DNA of 64,000 nt from Vespula vulgaris (GCF_905475345.1 NC_066603.1:3116001-3180000), one strand, 5' to 3'. Counted from the first letter of the stretch, positions 37,357 through 51,924 are shown. A program made the numbers and translations. The notes: generated from the sequence alone by a model not told the origin.

Positions 37357-37987
37357 CATAGTGCGAGAAATTAAAATAACAATAATAACTTTCTCTCCTA
37401 GTTTGATAATTAATGATCGATATTGGTCAATTATATACAAGTATTTCATTTACGATATATAATAATTAAATATAGGACTGACTAATTAAACAACGTTAGA
37501 ATTTCTATTATTTTGTATTATTATTTTGTATTATTATTTTATTGTTTTTATAAATATAATAGAAGAAAATTAATTTAATTTTCTTTTGTCCTTTTACTAC
37601 TTTATATGAAAATAACAAATATTAGTATTATTATTATGTTTCTTCTTCTCTTTTTTCTTTTTTCTTTCTTTATTTCTTTTTTTTTTCTTTTTATGGAAAA
37701 TTCTGACATTCATATTTTTCCAGATTTTGCAAAAAGTTTCTTGATTCGTAGTTTTACAATTTGACAAAAAAGAAAGAAATGAAAGAAAACTGAAAAAGAG
37801 AGGAGAGAAAAAAAGAAAGAAAAAAATTAGTTTAAAAAGTCTCGAAAAAAAAGTAATTGAGTTTTAAAACCATCTGCAAACTTCTGGCCCGTCCTGTACT
37901 AGTGTTCTTTGTTTAGAATGTTCTTGTAACACATACACGCATGAAATATAAAAATACGAAAATATAATATATACATGAAATATAAAA

Positions 37988-37992
<5 letters not shown>

Positions 37993-38050
<58 letters not shown>
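37993..38050. repeat. (CA)n microsatellite followed by (TA)n
   Basis: About 29 CA units pass into TATATATATATA; a further (TA)n lies at 38127-38151. Confidence 0.95.
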
Positions 38051-38064
<14 letters not shown>

Positions 38065-38125
38065 ATAGTTAAATATTGAATGTAGACGGTGTATGAAATT
38101 CTAAAAACATTACTATATAATAAAC

Positions 38126-38156
<31 letters not shown>

Positions 38157-38648
38157 CAATTTCCGATATTAATTATCACCAAACTTAAAAAGAAAAAAAA
38201 ATACCCATCATTTTACATAAAGAAAATATTGAAATAAACATTACAACCGATTTGATATTTCATCTAATCGTCTAATAATTCATAAAATGTTACCTAAAAC
38301 AGTATTCCGAAAGTTAGTTTCTTCTAATAATGTTTTATCAAATTTCTAGAAAATAATTTTATCGCCATCTCTTTCTTTCTCTACAACGCTATCGAACTCG
38401 TTGCAACGTTTATATATATATACATATATGTGTGTGTGTATGTATACGTGTATACGTGTATATGTGTACGTGTGAGTGTACTGTATAAAACGAGCAAAAA
38501 GCAACGTACAACTGTAATGCATATTATAGCAGCATCCCCTATCCACATACACGTGTTTCCGTCTCTGATGACGCACGTCGTTATGATTCTTAATAGGCTC
38601 GTATTATGAATTATGATATACATATATACATACATATGCATATATATA

Positions 38649-38681
<33 letters not shown>

Positions 38682-39024
38682 ATATGTAGGTACGTATAGG
38701 AACATTGCAGTTGCAACGTAGGTTTGTTTGATACATTGACGAGACTGTAACGAAAATTCTCTTATTTATTCCTCGGTAAATTACTTCTTCTTCTTCTTCT
38801 TTTTCATTTCTTTTTGGTCTTTTTTCTTGTTTCTCCATTTTCTTTTTTCTTGTTCGTTTTATTCTTCTTCTTTTCTTCTTTTCATTTTTCTCGTTCTTCA
38901 TTTTCTTTTCTCTCGCTCGTTTTATACTTTTCTCTTTCTCTTTCTCTTTTTTATTTTTTCTTTTGATTGATATTATTTATTTTGATTGATAGTTTGTTAG
39001 AAATAGTAGATTGTAAATTTTTTT

Positions 39025-39066
<42 letters not shown>

Positions 39067-39398
39067 TTCTTAACTTATACTTACTTTATATACTTTATTT
39101 TTTCTTGAATTGTTTTACATCGGTTAAATTTAAACTTTACATTTTCTTTGTTATACAATAAGAATTAATATTTCGTTACAAATGATATATTATAAATTTT
39201 TTAATTCTTTATTATTATTATCATTATTACGACATCGTCTGGTTTAAAAGATTATCTTATAATAATAAAAAAATAATAAAAATTGTGATTAATATCGTTT
39301 AAACGATCATTAAAATTTTATTTTAACGTTTCGCTCATTTTCTCTTATTGATCATTTTTATCGTTTATTATTATTATTATAGTCATATTATCATTACT

Positions 39399-39437
<39 letters not shown>

Positions 39438-39456
39438 GTCATCGTCATCATCATCG
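39399..39456. repeat. (CAT)n microsatellite
   Basis: About 16 CAT units with CGT interruptions near the end. It resembles the (ATC)n tract at 1818. Confidence 0.95.
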
Positions 39457-40642
39457 TTTATTATTATTATTATTACGTGATTACAAAAGATACTTAATAT
39501 ATCTGGAGAACATCCTGCTACGAGTGAAATGTACGCTACGATACGAAAAGTATGATTATGAAATAACGACGTTTACCCATGTCGACAATGAATAACACAA
39601 AATGGGATTTCCATGAATGTTAAAGTAAAACACAAACAAAGCAGTAGAGCGTTTCCCTTTATGATCCTGATATATGTATGTATCTTTATACATACATATA
39701 TCTATGTTATATCTATCTACGCATGTATATATATCTATGTATGTATATATGATGTATGTATGTGTATATCTATACATATGTATGTATGATGCATGTAGCT
39801 ATGCATATATGTATGTATGTATCATCTATATATGATATATGTTGATGTATGTATATATGCATGTATATGCGTATACTATGTATATATATGTATATATGTG
39901 TTACGCATACTATATATATATATATATATTTTCAAGCTGATAACCATATCCGACAATACCCGATGAGACTATTGTAATCTCTTTGATGTCAAAGAGACCA
40001 GAAGACGAATAGTTTTTACCAGACACGATACTGGATATACATACATATACATACGTACATACGTATACATGCAAATGGAATGAACGATACAAATTTGTAG
40101 TAACACGTATACCCGGATATAATACTCCATGTCTCATTTTAAATATCACAGAATCTTCTTTGTTTTAATTTATACTTTATATCGATTTAATTTGTTAAAC
40201 GAATGTCTCGATATTTGAAAGAGAAGAAAATCATTGAAAACTCGTTAGAAAGTTATCATATCACGTATTTATAACGGTACTCTAGTATTTAACTAGATTA
40301 ACTGTTTTAAATGATGTCTATACGAATTCTCTTTTTATCGTTATTTCATTGAATATTAATTCGATTAGAATTTTATTAGGACAGAAATATTCTAATCTTA
40401 TCATTTATCTTCTTGTTTCTCTGTTGTTGTTGTTGTTACAATAATAATAACAATTATTATTATTAGTATAATTATCGTCTTGTTGCACGTATTATTTGAT
40501 AAAATAATAATAATAATAATATAATAGTAAAAATAATATGAGATATAAAAAAAGTTCATAAAGAAAGGTAATAGAAATAATTAAAAATGATAAACAAAAA
40601 TTAATACTAATTATATATATATATACATTATATATACATTAC

Positions 40643-40692
<50 letters not shown>

Positions 40693-40857
40693 CATGATTC
40701 TAAAGATTTAATAATTACAACGAACGAATTATCACATCGATTAAAAACAATACATTTTAATGAACTCGAATCTACTCCCATTTTTTTAAATCCATTTTTC
40801 AATGAAACAACGAACGTTGGGTTTGGGTGAGAGTGGGTGAGCGGGTGGGTGGTTGAT

Positions 40858-40858
<1 letters not shown>

Positions 40859-40890
<32 letters not shown>

Positions 40891-41190
40891 CAAGCAAGCA
40901 AAAAGGGCGGGGTAGTGTTGGGAGGAAATCGTATCGACGGTTTATGGCTCGACGTTATTCAGGAAATCGAGCCAGTGAAATTCATGGGCCGTTTGAAAAG
41001 CTACCAGCTCCGTGGTAGAATACTTTATTATTGTCCGCCAATGTCGGCTCAGACATTTGTTTCAGATCGATCTCGCTGCTAGATTGCGGATAATTGATTG
41101 GATTTATGTGCTGTGCTGCACGGCTGCCGGTGCCATTGCTGTTTTCCCCAGGAGATCGCATGTACGCGTCGATTTCGTTGTTTTTATTTC
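40859..41190. other. (GGCA)n repeat and adjacent GC-rich block
   Basis: A GGCA/AGCA tetranucleotide run (40859-40900) is followed by repeat-free sequence including ATCGTATCGACGGTTTATGG, GGAAATCGAGCCAGTGAAAT and TGCTGTGCTGCACGGCTGCC, up to the CT-rich tract at 41190. Open frames here run into poly-Ser/Leu translation and are not credible genes. Possible regulatory island. Confidence 0.35.
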
Positions 41191-43502
41191 TCTCTCTCTC
41201 TCTCTCTGCCTCTTTTTTATTTTCTCTCTCTCTCTCTCTTTCTCTCTGTCTTTCTTTCTCTCTTTTTCAATCTCTCTCTTTCTCTCTCACTCTCACTCTT
41301 TCTTTTTCTGTCTTTTCCGATCTCTCTTTCGATCTTTCTTTCTCTCTCTCTCTTTTTCTCGATCTCTCGATCACGATCTCTCTCTTTTTTGTTTTCTCTG
41401 TCTTTCTCTTTCTTTCTTTCTCTATCTTTTTCGATCTTTCGATCACGATCTCTCTTTTTTGTTCTCTCTCTCTCTCTCTTTCTCTCTTTCTTTCTTTCTT
41501 TCTCGTATAGATACACGCATTTCGTCTCTCTTGCACTTTCGTTCTTTTTGCTTTCTCTTTTTGTTTCTCTTCTTTCTCTCTTTTATTTATTTATTTATTT
41601 TTTTGGTTTCTTTCTCTCTTTTTAAGCCTCTTTTTCTTTTGTTTTCTTCTTTTTTTCTCCTTCATTTTCTGTTTCTATTTTTATCTCGTTAGGTTTATAT
41701 GCCGAAATAACGTGGGAAACAACATCACATTTCTCTCGTGAGTTTTCTCCTCTACGCTGTGTTTTTTTTATTTTTGTATTTTTTATTTTTTTTTTGATTA
41801 ATCATCATCGTCGTCGTCGTCGTCGTCGTCCTCGTCGTCATGGTTGTTATCATCGATGAATAAAAATAATCATAAACTTTTCATTAAAAAAAGTAATTAC
41901 TCGACGCATGACAACGTCGTATTTTTGTATTCAACAAAAGAAAAGAAAAGAGAGAGAATAATCATATTTCTTCAAACGACGAAATAAAAATTTCAACGTT
42001 CGATTTGCGCAAAAAAAAAGCCGATAAATAATTACATAGATTTTTGTTAAACAGTTTTCTTATCGTTTTAAAAGTCGATTCTTAGAACGATCCGATTTCT
42101 CGGGATTTCCATTTATTCGTTCCAGCTTTTCCCTGTTCGAGGACAAGAACGTCGTTTTCCCTTCCCTCCCCTCCTTTTCCTCCCCTTCCCATGAATTCTC
42201 CTCCCACTCAGCCCCCTTCTTATGCAAGCAAAATACAGGCTTTTATCATAATGGTATAGAGATGACGAGGATCGTGTAATCGTGTGTGCTCTCGCGCTCA
42301 CTCATACATCGTAAAACTTAGATCGTTCGTTTTTACTCTTCAACGTCGGCTGTTAGGCGAACGTTCGAAAGATTTTCTTTTCCATCGAAAGATTTGACGC
42401 TTGGTACGCCATATTTTTGTTCCTTTTTTTTATTTTCGTTCCGAAATCGAAAATGAAATTTGAGCGAGTTCAATTGGAACAAACGATTCTTCGTTTTCTA
42501 ACTTATCGATCGATTTGTTTTCAATTAGCTTTCATTAATTAATTTTCTTTTTTTTTTTTTTTTATAAATCTTCTATTGTAAATTTTGTTGTCAAGTATAT
42601 ATATATGTGTGTGTGTGTGTGCGTGTGCGTGTGTATGTATATAAATAAAAAGTATTAACAATGTTTTTTAATAAAGAGATTGTATAGTATCAAACAGTAC
42701 AATCGCAAAATTTTTAATTTGATATATAGATTATGATTATATAATATCTATCGATATTATTGACAATAGAAAATAATAAGAAAATAAATAGATATGCGAG
42801 AAAGAATCAGTATTAAAAAAAGAAAGAAGAGATTAAAAATAATCTTAGTTGAATTCCGAGTAAGATAAAATATGCATTATTATAAATTTGCATTAATGAA
42901 ATTTGCATTATTATTTAACGATGTCCATTAATTTTTGAGCTATCGAATCGAACTATACGACGTTACTGTTAAATCCATTCAGAACGTAAAAATGTCGTCT
43001 TTGGGTTTTACGTAACGAATTGTTCTCTAGATCGTTTTATAAATACCTACAACCGATTACGTATTAAGAACATTATAGTTTCTCCCATTAAAAAAAAAAA
43101 AAAGAAGAAGAAGAAGAAGAAAAAAAACAACTTCTTTTGTAAGAGAGCATCGATTCTAACGATTTTAACGAGTCTTACAAACGATATTGCTATTTCTACT
43201 TATTTTCAAACGGAAATGTTCCATTCCGAATTAATGAAGAAGGAAAAGGAGAACTGGTTATTTATTTATATAATTATCGAACATCGACAGCGTTCATCGG
43301 AGATTAGCATAAGTTCATTAACGTTTGAATGATATCAAACGACAAGTACACTTGTTATTTCTCTTTAACAAATTATTATGACGTAATTGATAATCAAATT
43401 CTATTTGTAAAGTCGAAACGATTTTCTTTTTTTCTTTTTTTTTTTTATTGATTACTATGAACGTATAAAATAAATGTTTTATTATTTATAAATCTATCTA
43501 TC

Positions 43503-43507
<5 letters not shown>

Positions 43508-43552
<45 letters not shown>

Positions 43553-43698
43553 AAATTTTCTATATACAAAAATTAATATAAATATTATATATGACGGAGA
43601 ATAAAAAATAATTTTTCTATAAATATTATTATTAATAATAAAAGCAAAATTATATCCTTTAATAAATATTTTTATTTCGATTAGGAAATATATGTGTG

Positions 43699-43740
<42 letters not shown>
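43508..43740. repeat. Two (TA)n microsatellites
   Basis: (TA)n at 43508-43549 and again at 43703-43740, separated by AT-rich DNA. Confidence 0.95.
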
Positions 43741-43743
<3 letters not shown>

Positions 43744-44420
43744 CTTAGAGTTTATAAGAACGGATCATAATTCATACTTCCTTAATAACTTATGATAAAG
43801 ATTGGTGAGATTGAATCAAACGTTTTCGCGTACCTCAAGTTATACAATTCTTCCTTTAACATTAGGGTCAAAGAGAGAAGAAGAGGAATCCTTGTATATA
43901 CAGCTTTTGCTCGTTTAGCGAACATCAAAGAGTTACTTGCGCTATGCTTCACTGTTAACTCAATTCATTTCTCGTAGTATAGTAGTAGAAGCAGTCAACA
44001 CATCGAAATGCTTGTGTTCTACCAAACAGGCCTCGGTTATTATTGTTTACGTAATGTTTGCGTAACGGTATGACATATACATACATACGTATGTACGTAC
44101 GTACGTATGTACGTATGTATGTACATATACACGTATAAATATATTATTCTTTCGCGTTTGTGAATTTCATACAATCTAATCACCAAATTTTCGTAATAAA
44201 TATTTTATTTATATATTTATTTATTTATTTTTATAATTTTTTATTTGTTCGTTCGTTTGATTTATTTTCTTTTTTTTTTTTTTATTTATTTATTTAATAC
44301 GCGTGTTATTCGAGTTTAATCATTCTTTTTATAGACGGATATATTTATATTCATGTTTGTGTATGTGTGTTCGTGTGTTTCATTCGTCTACACGATTTTT
44401 ATAGTATTGTTTTATTTATA

Positions 44421-44467
<47 letters not shown>

Positions 44468-45099
44468 GATTTTGTTTTAATTAATAATAATTCAAGCCTT
44501 TTAATTCGTTATAAAATTATATATTGTTTTAAACATGCTCAAAATTTATTCAATTTTAATTATTTTCTCTTTTCTTTTCCTTTTTTTTTCCAGCAACAAT
44601 TCGTGTTTAATAATGTCGTTTAATAATTTTAACTCTACGTGTTTCTATGCGTATATGCTCGCCATACAAGATTTTCACAATACTTTATTTTACTTTTCAA
44701 TATTCCTTTCTAATTATATTTAAAATTTTATTTAACAATAACTACAATTTTATAATTTCTTCTATACACAAATATATGTGTTTTATAAAACGTCGGAACG
44801 ATTTTAAAAGTAGATATTTCCTTTTTTCTCTTTTCTTTCTTTCTTCATTTTTTCTTATTGTTCCTTTCCATTAAAAAAATCTCTCTGTTATTTAAATAAT
44901 CATTCCATTTAAATTTATATTCACACATAAAATTAATGTGTCAATTCTTGTTTCACGAAATAATCCTCCGTACGATTTTTTTTTTGTTTTGTTTTAATTC
45001 TTTTCTATTTATTAATATATATTTTCTTTTTCTTCTTCTTTTCTTCTTTTTTTCTTTTCTCTTCTTTCTTTCTTTTGATTTTTAATTTTTTATTTACAA

Positions 45100-45370
45100 A
45101 TAATTCCAGTTTAATAACTTGTCGATGAGTTTTCGTTATCAATCGAGTACCAAGGCTCGTAGGTAGTATATCATTATTGAACAGTGTTGGTACACACGTA
45201 CGTACTATACACGAAACATTTTTAGTACGCGGCCGAACGGTAAATTACTTTATAATTACGGTGCAATTAAGTGTCGGCATTTAACGTTCCGCCGCGCCGG
45301 TAATTAAGCCGTCGAAAAATAAATGAAATAAATGATCGCTTAATGGCGGTGCTACATTTTTCTAGAGCAG
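45100..45370. promoter_or_regulatory. Ordinary-complexity intronic block rich in TAATTA and CpG (candidate enhancer)
   Basis: Repeat-free DNA containing AAGGCTCGTAGGTAGTATAT, TAGTACGCGGCCGAACGG, GTGCAATTAAGTGTCGGCAT, CGCCGCGCCGGTAATTAAGC and ATCGCTTAATGGCGGTGCTA. AATTA/TAATTA/CAATTAA homeodomain cores are clustered. It is bounded on both sides by T-rich runs, making it one of the sharpest complexity islands in the intron. Confidence 0.4.
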
Positions 45371-47382
45371 CTAGAAAATATTGTGTCGTTTAACCTCTTT
45401 CTTCTTTTCTACCCTCCGCTCTCCCCCATTCCGCCCCTTTTCTTCCTTTTTTACCCCTTTTTATTCGTTTTTATTTATTTATTTATATATATACCTATTT
45501 TTTTATTTTGTTTTTTCATTTAGTTTCCCTTTCGTTCGACCGAACTTGTTTATTTATTTATTCATTCATTCATTCATTTATTTATTTATCTTTCTTTTGC
45601 ATCCTGTTTATAAATCTTTTTTATTTTAGTTTATTTAAAAAGAAAAAAAAAAAAAGAAATCGTTGCCTTTTATTTTATTCGTTCAAAAGATTGCAAGCTT
45701 TTTATTTTTATTTATCTCCTTTTTTTTCTTTTCTCTCTCTCTCTCTCTTTTTTTTTTTTTTTAACAAAAATTTGGATTTATCTCTATATGTATGATTATC
45801 TCGTCTTTTATCTTTTTCGTATTTTTTTCTTTTTTTTTTTTTTTTTTATCGAGTAAGTTAATGAAATATATTGGATGATATATTTTCTAACGTGACAATA
45901 AAATCTTGAAAATCTTACGTATCCGTTGATAATCGATTGTTGGTTTGAGAACAATGATTATCGAATCGCAATGCGATTGTTTTTCATGTCCGACACGATG
46001 AGTATCATGTATCTCATAGATATATCACGCTTCTAACTACTTTTACATTTCAACAACAAAGTGATACGTGATATTATCACTTGGTTCTTCGGCCAAGAGA
46101 AATTTCAAACAGGAATCCCACTTACGACTAATTATTACGATTAATTATCATTCTACAAAGTTACATACGTGTAGGATATTCTTTTATAAAAATCGGATTG
46201 ATATTGGTATTAATTATTTGAAAAATATTAGGAAACAGAAAAAGAAAATTTAATAGCTAGTAAATCATTAAGTTACGCTTGAAGTAAAGTTAATTTATCT
46301 ATAATGCAATTTTTTATCGATTAAACTGTGCATAATAAATTGTAATTTTTTTATTGTCGCTCTAAAAAAAAATTCCTTCATTGGAAGAGCTATAGTATTA
46401 TATATATTTTTATAATAATAAATATATTGCTATGAATACTATAGTTATATATATTATATTATATATAATATAATAATTATATTAATAGTTATATATAATA
46501 AGTTATATATATAGTTTATTATATACAATATATTATTATTACATATATATATATATAAAATTATTATTAAATATAACAATAACACTATGACTAATAATAC
46601 TATCATACTATATTATACTCTATGTACTATTACATTATAATATTATCTTATTAATTAATATAACTTACATTTAACATATATAATACTTAACAAAAAAATT
46701 CATATCGATATCTTAAAAAAAAAAGAAATAATAATTAAATACACACACATACGCAATTGTATGACTTCAAAAATATATATATGACGCGTTGTTTCTTACT
46801 ATATACATATATCATTTTCAAATTTAACGAAAGAACGTTTAACGTTTCATTGATTGATCTATAGAAAGAGAGACACAGAGAGAATGAGAAAAAAAAAAGA
46901 GAAAGAAAGATAAAGACAAGAAAAATGATAAATTCTCTATTATTTAATGCTTTTATCTCCATTCGATGAGTACGTGCTCGAACTTTCGTCCTTTATTTTT
47001 TTTTCTTTTCTTTTTTTTTATAAACTCTTTGCCTTTTTTTTCGCTTCTTTCTTTTCTTTTTTCCTTTTCCCTTCACGTTTAATGAAAACGGAGCATCAAA
47101 TCGTCGCATATCCTCGCACGTGTCGATACTAATCGTTTTATCGATTAGATCATTGGAATCGAGAGTAAGTGTATGTATATGTGTAAACGTCTCTTGACGA
47201 CGATGTTGAGTTTAAAAAAAAAAAAAAGAAAAGAGAGAAATGGGAAAAAAGAAAACAAATGATCGATCACGATCGACCATCAGAAACGAGAATTATCGAA
47301 TGAGAATTATCGACGATGTCGTTATTAAACAAAAATCACGAATGATCTATTTTTTATTTTTTTTTTTTTTAATTTTCTCTCC

Positions 47383-47419
<37 letters not shown>

Positions 47420-47627
47420 CTTTTTTTAAATACCTTTTTTTTATTTGTTTTATCTTCATCGCGAATTATTCATCCTAATTGATATTCGCGCCTAATCGTT
47501 CGATTTCAATTCCAAAATCAGTTCTCTCATACGTATTATAAATGACGTTAAGTACTTTCCAAACATTCTGCTCGGCAACGTCGAAACGAAATCAAATCAT
47601 ATCTGATCGATCGATCCTATCGATACA

Positions 47628-47640
47628 TACAAGGTGTCTC
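47628..47640 (+). repeat. Dispersed TACAAGGTGTCTC motif, copy 1
   Basis: Its 13 bases are identical to the reverse complement at 55931-55943. Related copies occur near 55737, 61701 and 63333. ACARGGTGTCCC-like strings recur in insect genomes as decayed repeat or transposon ends; assignment to a family is not possible here. Confidence 0.4.
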
Positions 47641-48370
47641 TGAGATATAACAATTTATTATATAATAACGATAATGCGCAATATAGGTAAATACGTGCAT
47701 AGGTATGTGTGTGTGTGTATGTTGATATTTTATGAGTCAGTAAACTCACCTTTGTACATTCGGAATACGTGTTTTCCTTATACTTGAAAGATATTAGATT
47801 ATTTTTAGAGTAAAGTTATGGCAAACTTTTTAAAGGTGTTTTTCTTTCGGGATATTTGTAAAGTATTTTTAATATATATATATATTAATTATATATTAAT
47901 ATTAAAATATTAGTATAATATTAGTATTAAATATAATACAAACTGTTGATAATAAAAAAATATATATTCTTTTTATATATAATAAATAAATATATATATA
48001 TATAATATTTAATTTCTGAAAATCGTAGGATATCATTTCCTTACATTACTTTTATAATTAATTATAATAAAATAATTAATAAAAATATACTTAATTATTA
48101 GCTCATATATATACACATACACACATATATACATATATACATATATTTAATTTAATGATTTATCCAAATATATTCCACATTAGAGAAATTTGTAATATGC
48201 ACATATTTGAATTCAGAGTTAGTATATTATTTATTACAATCGTTGATTGAATAATAGACGAACAGAAATGAAAATAAAAAAAGAAAACAAATCAAGAAAA
48301 ATTGTATCGATCGAATTAACTAATTCTTTTGATGTTTCTTATTTTTCTTTTTTCTTTTTTATCGTTACAG

Positions 48371-48560
48371 GCAGAAGATCTCTTGGACGATATCCTGTCG
48401 TTCGAGGCTGGATCCTTGGGCGACGGATTAAAGGACGGGCATGCGGGTAATCTTTCGAATTTACCGGATCTTCAAATTAAACCGGAACCTCTTTTGCTCA
48501 CCGAAGCGGAGATTCATGCCTTGGCGAAGGATCGACAGAAAAAGGATAATCATAATATGA
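48371..48560 (+). CDS. Mitf: Mitf internal coding exon: acidic activation helix, SUMO-type motif, start of basic region
   Basis: A 190-bp exon between GTTACAG (ends 48370) and GTAAGT (48561); it enters in phase 0 and leaves after the first base of a codon. It begins AEDLLDDILSFEAG, the acidic amphipathic activation helix (vertebrate DDVIDDIISLES / DDVIDNIMRLDD). The middle GNLSNLPDLQIKPEPLLL contains IKPE, a psi-K-x-E sumoylation motif where vertebrate MITF has IKRE, and a Ser placed near the 14-3-3/mTORC1 site region of TFEB (Ser211); that equivalence is tentative. The end TEAEIHALAKDRQKKDNHNM is diagnostic of the family: (E/D)ARALAKERQKKDNHNL precedes the basic region, with His contacting the E-box. 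The segment between the acidic helix and the bHLH is much shorter than in vertebrates. Confidence 0.97.
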
Positions 48561-49120
48561 GTAAGTAAATTATTACACGTTTCCAATCAATTTCTTCTTT
48601 GTTAATTATTTAATTAATAAATTATATATTTTTTATATATATATTTTATATATATACATATATAAATTATATATTATTCTATATCAATTATTCTATTAAA
48701 TTTTTCTTTATATATGTATATAAATATTCTTTATAAATTATATATATATATATATATAAACATAGATTGAAAAAAAATATATATATATGTGTATGTGTAT
48801 ATAGATTGAATCAATGAGAAATATTATATCGCAAATGAAATTAAGTGGTGTAATTAAAAATCTTATATAAAAAAATAAACAAGTTACTTCAACGATAAGT
48901 TGAACGAAATAATCGAACGAATGAAAAATAAAAATTAAAAAGAAAAAAAAAGAAAGAAAGAAAGAAACACTCGACGAGTATCGTAAGGAATCTTCATCGT
49001 AATCATTTCTTTTTTTATTTTCTTTTAAACAAACTTATCGTCCCTTTCCTTTTCGTTAAATATTATAACAAATATCGATTTACTGAAATTTCATTGAATC
49101 ATCTGCGCCGTGAAAAAAAA

Positions 49121-49158
<38 letters not shown>

Positions 49159-49423
49159 CGTAATAGCAAAATGAATGAAAATCATTGAAAAAAAGAAAAA
49201 GAAAAAAAAAGACAAATAACGAAAACGTGGTCAATTCGAACGAACAATAAAAATTCTTTCGTTCAATTTTTTCGTAATTGCACGCATATTTGCCGGCAAA
49301 TGTACAATGTGTCCCAATCGAAAGTGATCTGTTTAATGAATTCTGAAAAAAATTATACAGAGAAAAATGAAAGTGATTATTACGAAATCTATTTGATATA
49401 TTTTTTTCTCTCTTTTCTTTTCT

Positions 49424-49424
<1 letters not shown>

Positions 49425-49475
<51 letters not shown>
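49425..49475. repeat. 51-nt poly-A tract
   Basis: An uninterrupted A run directly after a T/C-rich stretch. No polyadenylation signal, target-site duplication or SINE-like body is visible upstream. Confidence 0.9.
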
Positions 49476-49476
<1 letters not shown>

Positions 49477-50043
49477 GCAGTGATAGATCAATTTCATTTT
49501 CGAAGTAAAGGAATAAAAGGAGAGGATACGAGTCCTTGTTATAAATTAATCCAATTTGTTGGGTTTAACCCTTTGAGAGGAGAAAGAGAAAGAGAGAATT
49601 GGTAATGGGGTTGACAATCCCCATAAGAAAAAATCTTAATGAAGCGTATCATTGGAAAGGTCCTTCGAATCGTTTCTTCACGATGGCTTTGATTTTATTT
49701 TCTATTTTTTTCTCTTTCGTTTTTTTCTTTTTTTTTTTTTAATTTTTTTTCATCTCGAGCCAATAGTTTAATGAATAATAAATAAAATTGTTGACGTTAC
49801 GAAATTTCAAAGTCGAAAATAAATTTGATGATATTAAACGTTTAAAAGCGTCATATTGATGGCGATCTCGATGGAATAATAATGCCTTTGATCGAATAAT
49901 GATTTGAAGTCGAATATTTCGAATGCAATTTGATTACATCTTCTAGGATTGCTTCTGATAGAAAATAATCGAAGGGTGCAAATAATCGAAGGATGGAAAA
50001 TACTACGATTTAAAAACTGTCAATTTTGTTACCAAGTGTATCT

Positions 50044-50046
<3 letters not shown>

Positions 50047-50085
<39 letters not shown>
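50047..50085. repeat. (TG)n microsatellite
   Basis: About 19 TG units following TCTCTC. Confidence 0.95.
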
Positions 50086-50088
<3 letters not shown>

Positions 50089-50719
50089 CCGGGTCGTACA
50101 TATTCGTAATAAATAAATCGTATCTACTGGGGGAAGGTTCGTTCGACGTAACAAAAATTTTATTACCGTTGCTTCGAGATCGGACGATAGGTATTTCGAA
50201 TGTTTCGTAAAATAAAAGTTGTTTTCAATCTACTGAAATTACGGGTTATTGACAAAAGATATGAAACAAGAAAGAAAAATAAAAAAAGAAGAAAAAGAAC
50301 TTATATACCCGTTTCCCGCTAGCCCGTTTAGAGATTTAGATTAATCCAAAGTGAATAAATTTGTAAGAAAGGATCCGTTCTTTTAGAAAACAAAATTTAC
50401 AAAAAGAAAAAAAAAAGACGAAAAGAAAAGTGAATAGATTTTATAGTAATCATGGTTAATAGTTTTTTGTTAGGATGTTCTATATATAAGTGTTTGTGTC
50501 TATATATATAAATATATATTTTATATATATTTAATTATATTATTTATATATTATTAATATTATAATACATTTTATAGTATAATATATATATAATATGTTT
50601 ATAATATAAATGCAATATAATATTTATATAATAATATACACACATATATATATATGCATATATGCAATTATATAATATGTGTAAATATGTTTAAATACAT
50701 ATGTAGGTACATAACTTGA

Positions 50720-51030
50720 GAATTGTTACTCATACCTTTACGATTCGTGCTTAACGAAAAGCGCATGTTCCCGTACAAAACCGAATAAGCCCGAGGCAAA
50801 TTTCCGACTGAATAATCGAGACAGAAAAGGATAAGGGTATACGTATACGTACGTGTATAGAAGCACCCCGATTGCTCCGGTTGAATTCCGTGAAATGTAA
50901 TTGGTTTCTAGCAGCTGTAGTGACTCCAAATACGTACGAATATTTTCGTGAAACATTGTCGATCGAATTTCACGTACCTTTACGCGTTTATTGTCTGAAC
51001 ATACAACGATACAAACAATCGTGAGAGATA
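50720..51030. other. Ordinary-complexity intronic block
   Basis: Repeat-poor, with CGATTCGTGCTTAACGAAAA, AAACCGAATAAGCCCGAGGC, AGCACCCCGATTGCTCCGG and TAGCAGCTGTAGTGACTCC (containing a CAGCTG E-box). The antisense frame here is 72 codons without recognisable similarity. Possible enhancer. Confidence 0.3.
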
Positions 51031-51297
51031 TATCGGCGGCATGATTGTTAACAATTTTATTTAAATATTAATACAATAATTTTAGAAACGTATTGATTAT
51101 ATATATATATTATATTATTTTTATATTTCTATTTTTCATAACATCATTTAACACTATACAATTTTTTTTGTATACTATGATAAAAACAATCGTAATAACC
51201 GTAACGACGTGCGGTGAAAAATGTGAAATTAAATTTTTTTGTTACTTTTATCTTTCTTCTTTCTCTCTCTCTCTCTCTCTTTCTCTTTCTCGTTCTG

Positions 51298-51335
<38 letters not shown>

Positions 51336-51349
51336 GCATCGAACAAACG

Positions 51350-51690
51350 GTAACAATATCAGAAATTTTGTCCGAGTAATCAGCGAACTTCAATTATCCG
51401 GTTTCGTTCGTTGCCCTAAACGCAATAAGCAATAAAATCTTGAAATATACGTGCGAACGTGTACGGACAACGAAAAGCACCCCATTCGGTGTTATACCAA
51501 AGCGAGTTCCTTTCCATTTACGTAGATTATTATAGTTCGCAAGAGAGATCTCCCGATTCTACGTGCTTGATACCTCCAATGGATATAAATAATTTATGCG
51601 CTGAGAACACGTCACGCCGTTATTAACTTAATCACCTTGTATAGCTTCGACAAACGGAATACGCGATTTACGCGTTGATACGTTATGTGC
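51350..51690. other. Ordinary-complexity intronic block
   Basis: Repeat-free and relatively GC-rich: TTATCCGGTTTCGTTCGTTG, AGCACCCCATTCGGTGTTAT, ATCTCCCGATTCTACGTGCT, GAACACGTCACGCCGTTATT. No open frame with splice sites. Candidate conserved non-coding element. Confidence 0.35.
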
Positions 51691-51888
51691 GTTGAAAGCT
51701 TGTGCTTTGCATGTCCTACTCGATAAACCCGACAAATTTTACTATTTACGTTTAGATTACTTTTTTCTTTTTTATTTCTTTCTTTTTTTATCTTTTCTTT
51801 TATTTTTATATCGTCTCGTGTATCTTCTTAACTTTTCTTTCTTTTTTTTTCCCTTTAATTATTTTGATATCAACAAAATGTTTCATAA

Positions 51889-51924
<36 letters not shown>

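Noticed and set aside
41012..41692. Long open frame (226 codons) rich in Ser, Leu and Phe
   Set aside because: Most of it is translation of CT- and T-rich microsatellite DNA. It has no splice context or recognisable domain; only the first 55 codons have ordinary composition.
49425..49475. Poly-A tail of a retroposon
   Set aside because: No element body, polyadenylation signal or target-site duplication is visible. A T/C run directly precedes it, so slippage is a simpler explanation.
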